Positions 28,773 to 37,999 of a stretch of 64,000 bases of DNA are shown here, in pieces. Positions within the stretch are counted from its first letter, which is position 1. The number at the start of each line of letters is the position of its first letter. Origin of the DNA: Aurantiochytrium sp. KH105. Taxonomy: Eukaryota; Sar; Bigyra; Thraustochytrida; Thraustochytriidae. The DNA is taken from positions 166,390 to 230,389 of the forward strand of contig BGKB01000100.1 of NCBI GenBank assembly GCA_003116975.1, in the 5' to 3' direction. Made by a program: the position numbers and the translations under genes. The notes beneath the pieces were generated by a model that saw only the letters and a list, made by a program, of their open reading frames with translations, had not been told where the DNA came from and did not search any database.

Positions 28773-29504
28773 ATGGGTAGAGATCTCTCGCACGAAGAAG
28801 CACTCATCGTGTATCGAGCAAAGCGCCTCTTTGCCATCGCCCTCATCACTTTCATCGTGTACGCCGCTTTCAGCGCGTGGCGAATCCAGTCTGTCGAGGA
28901 GTACCAGGATGCTTTGCTGGTCTCCATGGCAGACGACCCGGATACAATCAATGTTCTCAGCGAGCTGTACGCTACGAGCACGGGTCTCATGTACTTGAAC
29001 TACTCGACGCTGTTTATCTTTTCCTTTGTAATATCCGTTTGCGCGTGGCGTGGGGTCAACGTTCGCGATCGGAATCTCGTTCGATGGCACATTGGCGGCA
29101 GCCTTGGCTGCATTGCTGTGCTCGTCTTCACCTTTGTTAACCTGGGCATCGTCGGCGATCTCTGCACGTCTGATGTAACGAATTGTGCGACGCTTCAAAC
29201 CGTTTATGCCTGGTCACTTGTACTTTCGGCGGTCCTTTCACTTTTGTATTGTGCTTCTGCTACTTACGCGTGGAGAATAGCTTCTTCACCTGCATTCGAC
29301 ATTATTGAAGTCGAGCACGTTCGTGTGGCCCCGAAAGAAATTCTTTCGTCAGGCTTTTGGATAAAACAACTTCCTGTTGATCCTGTGGAAAATCGAGGTG
29401 ACCTCGAAAATGGTCGCGTTGCTGCCAAAATGAATGGTTTGGACGACGACGACGACGATGATTATGTCCCCTATGCAACCCCAGTAGCTCGTCCGAGGAA
29501 ATAG
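28773..29504 (+). CDS. Four-transmembrane hypothetical protein
   Basis: A 243-residue protein from ACC-ATG-G at 28773. Four hydrophobic segments are visible at about 20-38, 72-93, 107-130 and 145-167. A loop between TM1 and TM2 is acidic, and a short loop after TM3 has two Cys (CTSDVTNC), a tetraspan-like spacing but without the CCG signature of tetraspanins. The C-terminal region (about 170-243) is hydrophilic, with a poly-Asp run and the tail PVARPRK. I do not recognise a family. It could be a claudin/MARVEL-like tetraspan membrane protein, but no signature residue proves it. Confidence 0.7.
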   Translation: MGRDLSHEEALIVYRAKRLFAIALITFIVYAAFSAWRIQSVEEYQDALLVSMADDPDTINVLSELYATSTGLMYLNYSTLFIFSFVISVCAWRGVNVRDRNLVRWHIGGSLGCIAVLVFTFVNLGIVGDLCTSDVTNCATLQTVYAWSLVLSAVLSLLYCASATYAWRIASSPAFDIIEVEHVRVAPKEILSSGFWIKQLPVDPVENRGDLENGRVAAKMNGLDDDDDDDYVPYATPVARPRK

Positions 29505-30111
29505 CATGCGGGCAACCCTAAATGCACCTTTTCTCTAATTAGTTTGTTGTCTTTTGATTGGTCAGGTTGCTAGAAAAATAAAAATTGCTCTCCATCCTGA
29601 TTAATTCAACAATAAAAACGGCTACAAATGCTATGTTTACTGGCAGATAGCGCAGTTTGTGATTCTACTCACGCTTTGCCAATTGGCTTACCTTCTGACT
29701 GCCCCAGCCAAGGCTATCATGACACGTGCCATTGGGGCGCGTCTTAGCTTCCTTCCACCTGGTACAAGAGCCTAGCATCTTCAGTTAGGATAAATGCTAG
29801 AACTCATTGGCAGGCACCATTTCGCGGCCGCTTTCCAGAACCAGACGCCACTTCGCGCGCGGCGAGGGCGCACGAACACTCGGTGCGGCCGGCAGCGGGC
29901 GCTGGGCGCAGACCCGCCCGCACTGCGCCTGCGTATCAGTTGCGCGAGGGGACTCGTGTTTTCTTGTTTCTTTTCCGCGGGAGCGAGGAGGAAGAGCATC
30001 CAAAACGTACCGACGCCTACCTCCGCAGCACGAACGACTGGCTAAGCGTGGCGAGCACACGCAGGAGCGCGCGCGTCCGCTATCCTACATCGACAAAGGA
30101 ATTGCGGAACC
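29505..30111. other. Intergenic region
   Basis: About 600 bp between two plus-strand genes. The first 250 bp are AT-rich (TTTTGATTGG, AATAAAAATTG near 29575-29590, AACAATAAAAACGG near 29612) and likely hold the 3' UTR and polyadenylation site of the four-TM gene. The rest is GC-rich promoter sequence. No gene is seen. Confidence 0.5.
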
Positions 30112-30879
30112 ATGCCGAAACGGGCAGCGCTACATCACACCTTTAATGTGCCCTGGGAGCACGCTACGACAGCATTTTGGTGCAAATACCCGCACCCAGA
30201 TCTCCAACACGTCAAAGATGCTCTCGTGCTTGACCGCACCGTTGACGACCAGGGACGTCTGCACACGACCCGCCTCATGTGCGTCCAGCAGTCTCTTCCA
30301 AGCGTGCTGAAACCCTTTGCGGGGAACTGCGACTCATACTATGCCATTGAGCGGAGCACTGTCGACCCTGCTCGCAAAACCTTGGTTCTCGAGACGCGCA
30401 ATTTGACCTTTGGGAGCATTCTGCGTGCCGACGAAACCTGCACGTACAAAGCAGCAACAGATGGCTCTGGTAGAACGGAATACACTTGGGAAGTCGAATG
30501 CGGCGTGCAGAAACGCATCCCCTTTGTGCAAGACCGCGTGGAGGACGCCCTCGTGAACAAAGCCAAAACAAATTCTGCTGCGGGCCTTTCCAAGATGGAC
30601 GAGATCGTCAGCGAGGTTCATCGCTGTGCTATGGCGTCCAAGGGCCCTTCATTCCGTCGCTGGCCCACGCGCACCACGGATCTTCCCAACGCATCATCCT
30701 CTACAAATGCGGACGCAGACGCAAAGGCAAACGCACCAACACAAGGCGGTGAACCTGCAGCTCTTGCCGCGTCAGCGAGCAGGCCTCAAGGTCGTCGATT
30801 TATTTTCTTTGGCCCGCGCAAACCTCTGCACGAGTCATCCTTATTTTCCAAACTGTATTACACCTCGACACATTATTGA
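30112..30879 (+). CDS. PRELI/MSF1 domain protein (Ups-type phospholipid transfer)
   Basis: A 255-residue protein. The N-terminal about 175 residues match a PRELI/MSF1 domain: it begins HHTFNVPWEHATTAFWCKYPHPDLQHVKDALVLDR, continues with GRLHTTRLM, ESRT-like ERSTVDPARKTLVLETRNLTF, then the YTWEVEC strand. In animals and fungi, PRELI/Ups proteins shuttle phosphatidic acid or phosphatidylserine in the mitochondrial intermembrane space with a TRIAP1/Mdm35 partner. The C-terminal about 80 residues are Ala/Ser-rich and end in an aromatic tail, longer than in most family members. Which lipid it carries is not determinable. The ATG at 30112 coincides with the domain start. Confidence 0.87.
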   Translation: MPKRAALHHTFNVPWEHATTAFWCKYPHPDLQHVKDALVLDRTVDDQGRLHTTRLMCVQQSLPSVLKPFAGNCDSYYAIERSTVDPARKTLVLETRNLTFGSILRADETCTYKAATDGSGRTEYTWEVECGVQKRIPFVQDRVEDALVNKAKTNSAAGLSKMDEIVSEVHRCAMASKGPSFRRWPTRTTDLPNASSSTNADADAKANAPTQGGEPAALAASASRPQGRRFIFFGPRKPLHESSLFSKLYYTSTHY

Positions 30880-31018
30880 CGGCGTTAAGTCTTCTCTTCT
30901 TTATATTTTTCACAAAGCTATTACTACCTCTTTATCACTTTCAACCTGTTTGCGGTGTGCCCAACCAGCCTCATGTCACTTTGATCTAAAGCCAAATGCA
31001 CGTCTTGAGCTGACAATC

Positions 31019-32881
31019 TTAACATTTCTCTCGCACACAAGTCACTCGTCCAAGCGCAAGCGCCTCTGTGCCCGGATTTTGCACCAGAACAAAGTTCTCG
31101 CGATCTTTGGCAAGCTTGGCAAGTTGGATAAAGCCTCGGCCTGACGCACGTCCAGGTGAGCTCACGAGAGAGCTCGCCCGCACTCGTGTGCGGCCAAGTG
31201 CGCTCGTCACAAAGCCAACAGGGTCTCGATTCATGTCCACATCCGCGGTTTGGCCCTTTTTCACCACCGATTCATACTCGTCCTCCCGTACCATGAAGAC
31301 TTTTGCTCCAACGTCTACGCGGGCGCGACATCCTTGGGGTTGTCGAAGCCTTAACTCAATAGTGCAAAAGGCTTGGTCATCGCGTCCATATTCGTGCTGC
31401 ACCAAGGCGTCATAAGGACTCGCGATGCGTTTTCCTCGCGGACGCTTCATATTTACCGCAACGTGGGTCGCCTCTTGTGCTTTCCAATACTTGCTAAATG
31501 CTTCAGTCTCGGGAAAGTCGTCCGGAAATAAGGGCCGTCCACTCGCCAGTGTTGCAGCTCGTTCCTCTTCCCATCCAGCGGCTGATGCACCAGCATGCAC
31601 CAACAGAACCCAGAGGTTGCGAGCAACTCCGCTTCCTCGTGGACTTGCAATGACCAGGTCCCAGCTGTTATCATGATGTCGCACGAGTGTCAACAGCGTC
31701 TCTTGTTCTGAGATGGTGTCAGCCTCGATACCAGATTCGAGTGACATGCCTTCCTTTGCCAGTTTCTTCGCTATTGTTGCAGGGTCTTGGACAACGGATG
31801 AAGCATCAGGTTCCATACAAGACTTGCCGCCAAGCTTGAGAGCGAGCACATTTGCATTGTGTACACGCAGCTGTAGCATCACCCCTGAAGGCACATGACG
31901 CGGCGCATGGATGGTGCGCTGCGGGCCAAAGAGCGCCCTCCATGTGTCGCGCGTTGCACCCGATGCTTCTGCTAACGAGGGCCCAAGAGCGGCGCCCAAA
32001 ACCTCGTGAGATCGGTCTCCACGAAGCCGAAAGAGCGTTAGGGACATGGAAGCGTCTTCGAATTGGTCAAGGGGTAGCGAGGCATCCGGCCGATGGGCCA
32101 CAAGCAAGTAGCCCTTGCCTTGGTTTCCTGGATATAGCGTCGCGGGACCTTTGGTCCCATCATGGAACTCAAGAGACTTTGAGGCATAATCATGAAAACG
32201 TAGCCTCGCTTCCCCCTTGGGGACCCAAGCTTGCGATGTTTCAAAGGGGACTCGTGCCCAACGAAGGTATGAGCAATCATGCACCATGCAACCATGTTTG
32301 GAAGCATCAAGTGCAAAACGAAGACCATGCTCTTGGGATCGCAAAGCGACGGGACGACCCGTAAATCCAAAGGGCTCCCCCATGTGCAGTCTTTTCACGG
32401 CCCATAAATGAGATACGGTGCGTGGCTCGTGCCGAGAGAATTCGCGACGACCGCGACGCGCTTTTCGCGTGTCCAATTCTTCAACGTCTGCATGCTGCCT
32501 CTTTAGCCGGCGCTTTACAGGCATTTTTCGCGATTGATGGCTTCGAGTGCGGCGCTGCATGTGTCTAGCAAGAGGTCGCTGCCATATGTTTGTCGCGGCT
32601 TTTCGCTCGAGCTTTTCAGCCGCAGCAGCTGCTGCGGCAACGGGGTCTTTCGTTGTTGTCTCTTGCTCAGCTTTATCGCTTCGCCAAAGACGCGCAGTCT
32701 TGGTCTCTTCCGAGTCATGCTTATCTCCATGCGCACCGGACGACGCATTGGCAAGATTCCCGCCGAGTCTTTTCTCCAAGGCTTCCAACGCCGCAACACG
32801 TGCGGCGGCGTACGTGCCAACCTGCAGGAGCCTCGAGGCGTCGTCGCCATTCTTCAATTTTCCTTCCTGCACTTTCCCCAT
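31019..32881 (-). CDS. POP1: POP1-like subunit of RNase P / RNase MRP
   Basis: The ATG at 32881 gives 620 residues (an in-frame TTG lies five codons upstream). An N-terminal basic block is followed at about 157-168 by SHLWAVKRLHMGEPFGF, corresponding to the POP1 signature T-H-x-W-H-A-K-R-x-H-M. A centre region contains DCSYLRWARV. The C-terminal half has NLWVLLVHAGASAAGW (about 425), then PLFPDDFPETEAF, corresponding to the POPLD-domain GDFPDT segment, and a basic KRPRGKR. POP1 is a large protein subunit of the RNA-containing endonucleases that trim tRNA 5' leaders and pre-rRNA. It is shorter than human and yeast POP1, but both conserved blocks are present. It is convergent with the PRELI gene (139 bp between stops). 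Confidence 0.85.
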   Translation of the reverse strand: MGKVQEGKLKNGDDASRLLQVGTYAAARVAALEALEKRLGGNLANASSGAHGDKHDSEETKTARLWRSDKAEQETTTKDPVAAAAAAAEKLERKAATNIWQRPLARHMQRRTRSHQSRKMPVKRRLKRQHADVEELDTRKARRGRREFSRHEPRTVSHLWAVKRLHMGEPFGFTGRPVALRSQEHGLRFALDASKHGCMVHDCSYLRWARVPFETSQAWVPKGEARLRFHDYASKSLEFHDGTKGPATLYPGNQGKGYLLVAHRPDASLPLDQFEDASMSLTLFRLRGDRSHEVLGAALGPSLAEASGATRDTWRALFGPQRTIHAPRHVPSGVMLQLRVHNANVLALKLGGKSCMEPDASSVVQDPATIAKKLAKEGMSLESGIEADTISEQETLLTLVRHHDNSWDLVIASPRGSGVARNLWVLLVHAGASAAGWEEERAATLASGRPLFPDDFPETEAFSKYWKAQEATHVAVNMKRPRGKRIASPYDALVQHEYGRDDQAFCTIELRLRQPQGCRARVDVGAKVFMVREDEYESVVKKGQTADVDMNRDPVGFVTSALGRTRVRASSLVSSPGRASGRGFIQLAKLAKDRENFVLVQNPGTEALALGRVTCVREKC

Positions 32882-33386
32882 CTTGCTCTCGCTCAAGATC
32901 TCCCTCCGCGAGAGTCACCTTTCCGTCGTTTTGATCCGGCCAAATGAAATGGCTGCGCTTTTCCAGCCAGCAGCGCGTCGCGGCCCTCCGGTCTGCCCTT
33001 CGCGGCCTCTCCCGCCGTATCTGGCGCTCCTCTGGCCCTCAGATCGCGCGTGCCGCCCCGCGCGCCCCTCGCCTCCCTTCTCCGCCTCTCCGCGGCCTCC
33101 TCCTCGCCCCCGCCTCTCCGCACGCCGGCCTCGCGCGCGGCCCTCGGCCCCGGCCACCCAGCCTCGCTGCTCTGCTCTGCTCTGCTCTTCTCTCCTGCTC
33201 TTCTCCTCTGCTCTTCTGCTCTCCGCCGAGCCCCCGCCGCGGATCATCTGCGGACCGCCCGCGGAACCGACGCAGGGGGGCACCCCGCGGGGGGCACCGC
33301 GCGAGTCCGCGGCGCCTCGTTTCCCTGGTTTCTTTCATCCTTTCTTTACTTGGTTGGCAACTTGCACGGCGGCGTTCGCGCGGCGC

Positions 33387-33442
33387 TGCAAGTGGGCTAT
33401 GGCGGCGCCGCAAGTGGCGCGGCGGGGCCCGCCCACTTGCGG
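33387..33442. promoter_or_regulatory. Cluster of three CGCAAGTGG-like motifs
   Basis: TGCAAGTGGG at 33387-33396, CCGCAAGTGGC at 33408-33418 and the inverse CCCACTTGCGG at 33432-33442. Similar clusters lie upstream of the DUF6940-like gene and the S1-domain gene. A role as a transcription-factor site is inference from recurrence and position. Confidence 0.45.
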
Positions 33443-33565
33443 CCCGCCGGCTTTGGCGGTGTTCGCGGCGCCATGCCAGCGACCTATCTAGTATCTATCT
33501 ATGCCCAGGGCACGCCGCGCAAAGCGATCTTGGCGCGGCCAGGCTCGCGGCGCGGATCCTCGGCC

Positions 33566-33606
33566 GCCTCGCCTCGCCTCGCCTCGCCTCGCCTCGCCTC
33601 GCCTCG
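33566..33606. repeat. (GCCTC)n pentamer microsatellite
   Basis: Perfect GCCTC pentamer run of about eight copies. A second run of the same unit lies at 51520-51546. Confidence 0.88.
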
Positions 33607-34086
33607 CCCGGCAGCGCGTGCTGCGGCTGGCCGCAGAAGCAGCGCAGAGCGCGCCAGCTCGCAGGGCGGGCGCCTCGCGCTGCTCTCGCGGCAGCAGCGG
33701 GCGGAGGGGCTGATATCTCGAGCAAGAAGCGCGAGGGAGGCAGAAGCAGAGAAAGCAAAAAGCACTGCGCTCGAAGCAGCATGCAGAGCTAGAACGAACG
33801 GGCGAACGAACGAAGTCCGCGCGAGGTAGACAGACAGACAACAAGACAGACCGAGCGCAGGCCTCGCGAGACGCCTCGAGACGCTCGCGCGCGCGCGCGC
33901 GGCGGACCGGGCGCCGCTCCGCGCGCAGTAGGCCGGCGCGCCCGGCTCGGAGGGCAGGAGCAGGAGGACCCGGGCAGGCAGGGGTCGGTCTGGGCCTCGC
34001 GGCGAGGAAAGAGATTTCATTTCCTTGCAGAGGAGCGCGGCGCGGCGCAGCTCGCGCGGGCGCCGGCTCTGCGCAGCATAGGGAGC

Positions 34087-35127
34087 ATGCTCGGTACGTT
34101 CGTGGGCGAGAAGGCGGGGCGCGACGCGCGGCGGGGCGGGCGGAGCTGACGGCGAGGTGCGAGGTGCGCGCAGTGCTCATGCGACATGGCCAGTCTATGT
34201 GGAACCGAGATCCTAGCAAACCGGAGGACCCGTGGAAGTATGCGGGCGCGGTCGTAAGTTCGTCAAAACCCATTCCGTCGTAAGCGGCGACGAAAGTTGG
34301 GGATCCTGTCGAGCAAAGACGTCAGGATCGACACGCTGCATTGTGCAAAGCTGACGCGTCTCTCCCTCTCTCTCTCTCTCTTCTGCAACGGTTTGTCGTA
34401 TCGAATGTAACAGGATGTGCCCCTCTCGCACGTAGGCATCCAGCAGGCGATGGCGGCTGGCGCGAACTTGAGGGAGCTCCCGATCGACATCGTGTACTGC
34501 TCGATGCTTGTACGGGCCCAAACCACAGCGCTGATCGCGCTCGCCACACACGAGGATGGTAAAGCCCCTTTGCTGGTGCGCGACACAGAGCCCGGAAACA
34601 AGGAGGCTCGTGGTCTCCGCGCGCACAAGGCGAAAATGTCAGAGTCCTCGCACCAGACCGTCCTGCCCGTGTACTGCTCGCACCTGCTCAATGAGCGCAG
34701 TTTTGGGTACCTGCAGGGCATGTTCCAAACGCAACAGGAAAAGGAGTACAGTAAGCAGGATCTGCGCGACTTTCGTCGTACGTGGACGATCCCCTTTCCC
34801 GGCGGCGAGTCGCAAGCCGAGGTCTACGACCGCACAGTTGCCTTTTTTGAAAAGCATATTCGAGGCCAGCTCGAGCAGGGCCAAAACATTGTCGTCATCG
34901 TGCACGGCTTTGTCATTCGTGCGCTACTTGCGCACATACTCAACCTTGACCCGCAGCGCTATACGCAGGAGATGGAGCTTGACCTCAAGCACGACCCAAA
35001 GTCTCTCCTTGCCTCGGAGAACGCAATCCCGCGTGTCTTTGAGTACATTCGCGATGCCTCCGGGGACCCGCTCCGTGCCTCGTTCAAGGATATCTCGGAA
35101 CGATTCCCGGTCAAGGCCAAGTTGTAA
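34087..35127 (+). CDS. Histidine phosphatase / phosphoglycerate mutase-like protein, three exons
   Basis: Exons are 34087-34093, 34174-34253 and 34414-35127. Intron 1 is 80 bp (ATGCTCG|GTACGT ... CGCAG|TG) and intron 2 is 160 bp (GTC|GTAAGT ... AACAG|GATGTG). The spliced product is 266 residues and starts MLVLMRHGQSMWN, with the catalytic R-H-G-x-S at 6-10. Further family residues: VPLSHVGIQQA, the second-block Arg and surrounding VRAQTTALIAL, LNERSFGYLQGM, PFPGGESQAEVYDRT and the second active-site His in IVVIVHGFVIRALLA. Substrates in this superfamily range from phosphoglycerate to fructose 2,6-bisphosphate and proteins, so the actual one is open. The first coding exon of seven bases is remarkable, but the join restores the RHG motif perfectly. 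Confidence 0.88.
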
Positions 35128-35348
35128 ATGAAGTTATTTTTTCTTTTCTTGTAATCTTGATGGTGCGCAGGAGGCAGTGAAAAGCAGGACCTGAGATTCT
35201 ATCATCTCAAAAACATCATGAAAAAGGGAAAGACTCATCTCTCGAGTCTCGAAAGGTGACGCGCGGCGGTATCACATGGACGTGCCGTTGAGACAATTCA
35301 TAATGGCATGCTTTTCGTTACTCGCGCCTATCATCACGTTTCAGATAC

Positions 35349-35493
<145 letters not shown>

Positions 35494-35526
35494 TCTGCGT
35501 TTGTAGATTCTTTTTCAAAATTGATT

Positions 35527-35560
35527 GACTGACTGACTGACTGACTGACTGACTGACTGA
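35527..35560. repeat. (GACT)n microsatellite
   Basis: Perfect GACT tetramer run of about eight copies, 30 bp from the CAAG array and just downstream of the HD-domain gene stop on the opposite strand. Confidence 0.9.
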
Positions 35561-35591
35561 TTAGCTAGATGGCTGGCTGGCTGACTGTAAG

Positions 35592-36471
35592 TCATTGCTT
35601 GGGCTCCGGCTCAAGGCCGCTCTCCTTGACCAGCTGGCACGTAAATGCTTCGAGCATCGCATGCCGCGCGGCCCCTTCCGCCTTGCCAGACGGAGTGTTC
35701 AGGAAATCCTTAATACGCAAGAGCTTTTCGTAAAAATGTCCGAGCGAGGATACGTCATCCTTTTCGCCGTCAATGCGAACGCGACCGTCGCGAACGGTAT
35801 AAAGAGCGCGATCGCGCGAACCACCAAATGCGAAGCAACGCGCAATGCCAATGGCACCGATTGCGTCCAGTCGATCCGCGTCCTGAACAACGGCAAGCTC
35901 CGGAGTCATTTCGAGGGGTTCCTTGCGCTTCATTTGCTTCGAAAAGGAAACATTTTCCACGGTGCTCACGATACGCTCAACGCGAGGCGCATCCATCCTC
36001 CCATCGAGAAGACTATGGATTGCAGAGCCCGCATCTTCACCCTCGGCGGCGTACTTGTGGTCCTTGACGTCGTGCAAGAGGGCAGCGAGCTCAACAACCT
36101 CGAGGTCTTCGACGTTCTCCCGCTTTGCCAGGTCGAGAGCTAGTCTTCGAACGCGTTCCACGTGCTCAAAGTCTTGATGTCAAAAAAGGATGAAAAACGT
36201 CAGTACTTGGCCCTCACGTGTCAGCGTGCACTTCTTCTTGCGAGTATGATCATAACGCACCGTGCGATGGGTCGTACCCGTCCATCTCCTTGCGCACGAA
36301 AGCTTCCACGTCGGCGCGCAAGTTTGCGAAACCTGCGCCATTCTCCATGGCGCTGCTCAAGCTCCTCACGAAATCCAACCGAGACAACGCCAAGGGTGCA
36401 GGACGACGCCAAGAAGCCGCGCGCCCGGAAGCCCTGGCAAGCGGGTTTACTGCCCGTCCCCACGCGTGCAT
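35592..36471 (-). CDS. HD-domain metal-dependent phosphohydrolase, two exons
   Basis: Exon 1 is 36471-36261 and exon 2 is 36172-35592. The 88-bp intron has donor CACG|GTGCGT and acceptor ATCAAG|ACTTTG, joining DPSH-DFEHVERVRRLA in frame and completing the first His of the HD site. Later motifs: ELAALLHDVKDHK (His-Asp pair) and VVQDADRLDAIGAIGIAR (distal Asp). This is the pattern of the YpgQ/YedJ-type HD family, small phosphohydrolases acting on nucleotides or unknown phosphoesters. Two starts are possible: ATG 36471 gives 263 residues with an Arg/Ala-rich, acid-poor N-terminus like a mitochondrial presequence; ATG 36348 gives 222 residues. I chose the longer because the frame is continuously open. 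A GACT array lies 32 bp past its stop. Confidence 0.85.
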
Positions 36472-37375
36472 TAGCTGCAGCGACAGAACACAGCCGGAAC
36501 GAGTGAACTTTGTTCTTGAGTTGTTGTTGTTGATGGTTGGACTTGGCTGTTTCAGGAGCAGAAGGCAAGCGGATAGAAAGAAGGAACAGGATCGCTCGCT
36601 AGCTGCAAGTGCGCCTATCGACCAGCAAAGCTGGCCATACAAACGAGCGGTGCGCGCGGTATTCCTGATGACTGACAATCGGTCGAACAACTTGATCTCG
36701 TGTTCATGCGTAGTCATACCTCTTCCTGATCGGTGGTTCCTTGTCGAAAACCTGAGTGTTCCGCAGTGGCCACGTGGGATTCTCTTGTTCTTCAAACTTT
36801 CCGCGTTGTCTTGCAAAAACTGAACGTAGGAATTCACTGTGCGCATCGATCGAATTGACTCGATTCCTGTCCTCGTTGTCAATGCTGTCTGTTCTCTTTC
36901 GCTTGATCGATAATGGCAAGACAGCCAGTCATCTATCCAATATCTCCTTTATTTCACGCAAGCAATGTCTCTGTCAACAAATACTGCCAAGCAGATTAAC
37001 GTCGGAAACTCGACCATTTTCCTATTCTCCTTCGTGTCAATTCTTCGCAATTTCGCCTCGTTCGCCGCCCGGCGCGACGGGCATCACATCATCGTGAAGT
37101 TATACGGTTCCTTTCCATGTCGTTAGCCCAGAATATTATGCCTGCAAAGCGTCCAGCACTTTCTATGGTCAAAAGAGGATATTCTAGCTCACCAAACATC
37201 TCCAGCGGATCAGCAGCAAGCAAAAGACTAACGCAACCACTCGCTCGCTTTCTCGCGCCGCGCGCACGCCGCCTGCATACTCCTTCGCAGCGCGCACTCT
37301 CCAGCGTCGCCTCGTCCGCTCACCCCTGCGCCCGCTCGCAGTCAGGCAGTCAGGCCTCTCGACTTCAAAGCCACC
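36472..37375. other. Divergent promoter region
   Basis: About 900 bp between the HD-domain gene (minus) and RPA3 (plus). A CAACAACAACAACT-type minus-strand repeat sits at about 36517-36531. The frame of the HD gene stays open upstream but is unlike a protein. Nothing else is recognisable. Confidence 0.45.
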
Positions 37376-37876
37376 ATGGACGGGGTGAGTTTCCATGCTG
37401 GGCGCACGACGCGAGCCTAACTGCTGCGCCAAGAGAATCAACGGGGCAGCGCCAGCAGCGCGATACGCTGCTACAAAAGCGTGTGAATGGAAAACTGACG
37501 TATACGCTCATGTATTCATAATCTACAGGGCTCAACGCGACCGGTGCTCAGGTACCCGCGGGTAAACGGGTCAATGCTGTCCAAGTACCAGGACCAAAAG
37601 GTCATCCTCGTGGGCAAGGTCCTCCCAAGCGACCAGGCTGGACCAGGCATGTTCATGCTGCTCGCTGCGGACAACCAGCAGGTCGCTGTTCAGATGCAAG
37701 ACCCCGAGACGACCCTCTCTGCGCAACAAATTTACGAGGTCCTCGGCACTGTGAGCAGCGAAGGGACGATGCTCGAAGAGGTGCACTTTCCCTACAGCGA
37801 CAACTTTGATCTCGAAAACTACAACAGAATGCTCAACCTTGCACACGGCAAATTTAGCAACATGTTCTGGGACTAG
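37376..37876 (+). CDS. RPA3: Replication protein A 14-kDa subunit (RPA3-like), two exons
   Basis: Exon 1 is 37376-37384 (ACC-ATGGACGGG) and exon 2 is 37529-37876, with a 144-bp intron (GTGAGT ... CTACAG) in phase 0. The product is 118 residues, the usual RPA3 size. It shows an OB-fold typical of RPA3: PRVNGSMLSKYQDQKVILVGKV, FMLLAADNQQVAVQM, VLGTVSSEGTM and the DNFDLENYNRMLNLA helix that in RPA3 forms the trimer interface. RPA3 is the smallest subunit of the single-strand DNA-binding heterotrimer used in replication and repair. A nine-base first coding exon is unusual but the consensus is good. Its stop is 123 bp from the stop of the giant minus-strand gene. Confidence 0.87.
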
Positions 37877-37999
37877 TCAAGTTCGCTTTTTTTTCATTCC
37901 GTTTGTCTTTTTCTTTTGGCTCCTTCCTAGTTCATCGTATATAATCAAAAACCAAACCAAATGATTGCCCTCGACCCAAACAAATGATCATATTCTCTC
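37877..37999. other. Convergent 3' gap
   Basis: 123 bp, T-rich on the plus strand near 37888-37915, followed by GTATATAATCAAAAACC. Likely contains both 3' UTRs. Confidence 0.4.

Larger units (their letters stand above)
32882..34086. other. Divergent promoter region of POP1 and the histidine phosphatase
   Basis: About 1.2 kb, GC-rich. It contains a CT/GCTCT run (about 33168-33225), a GCCTC pentamer run (33566-33606), and three copies of a CAAGTGG motif (33387-33396, 33408-33420 and, inverted, 33432-33442). Many frames are open, but all are repeat-rich; I support no gene. Confidence 0.55.
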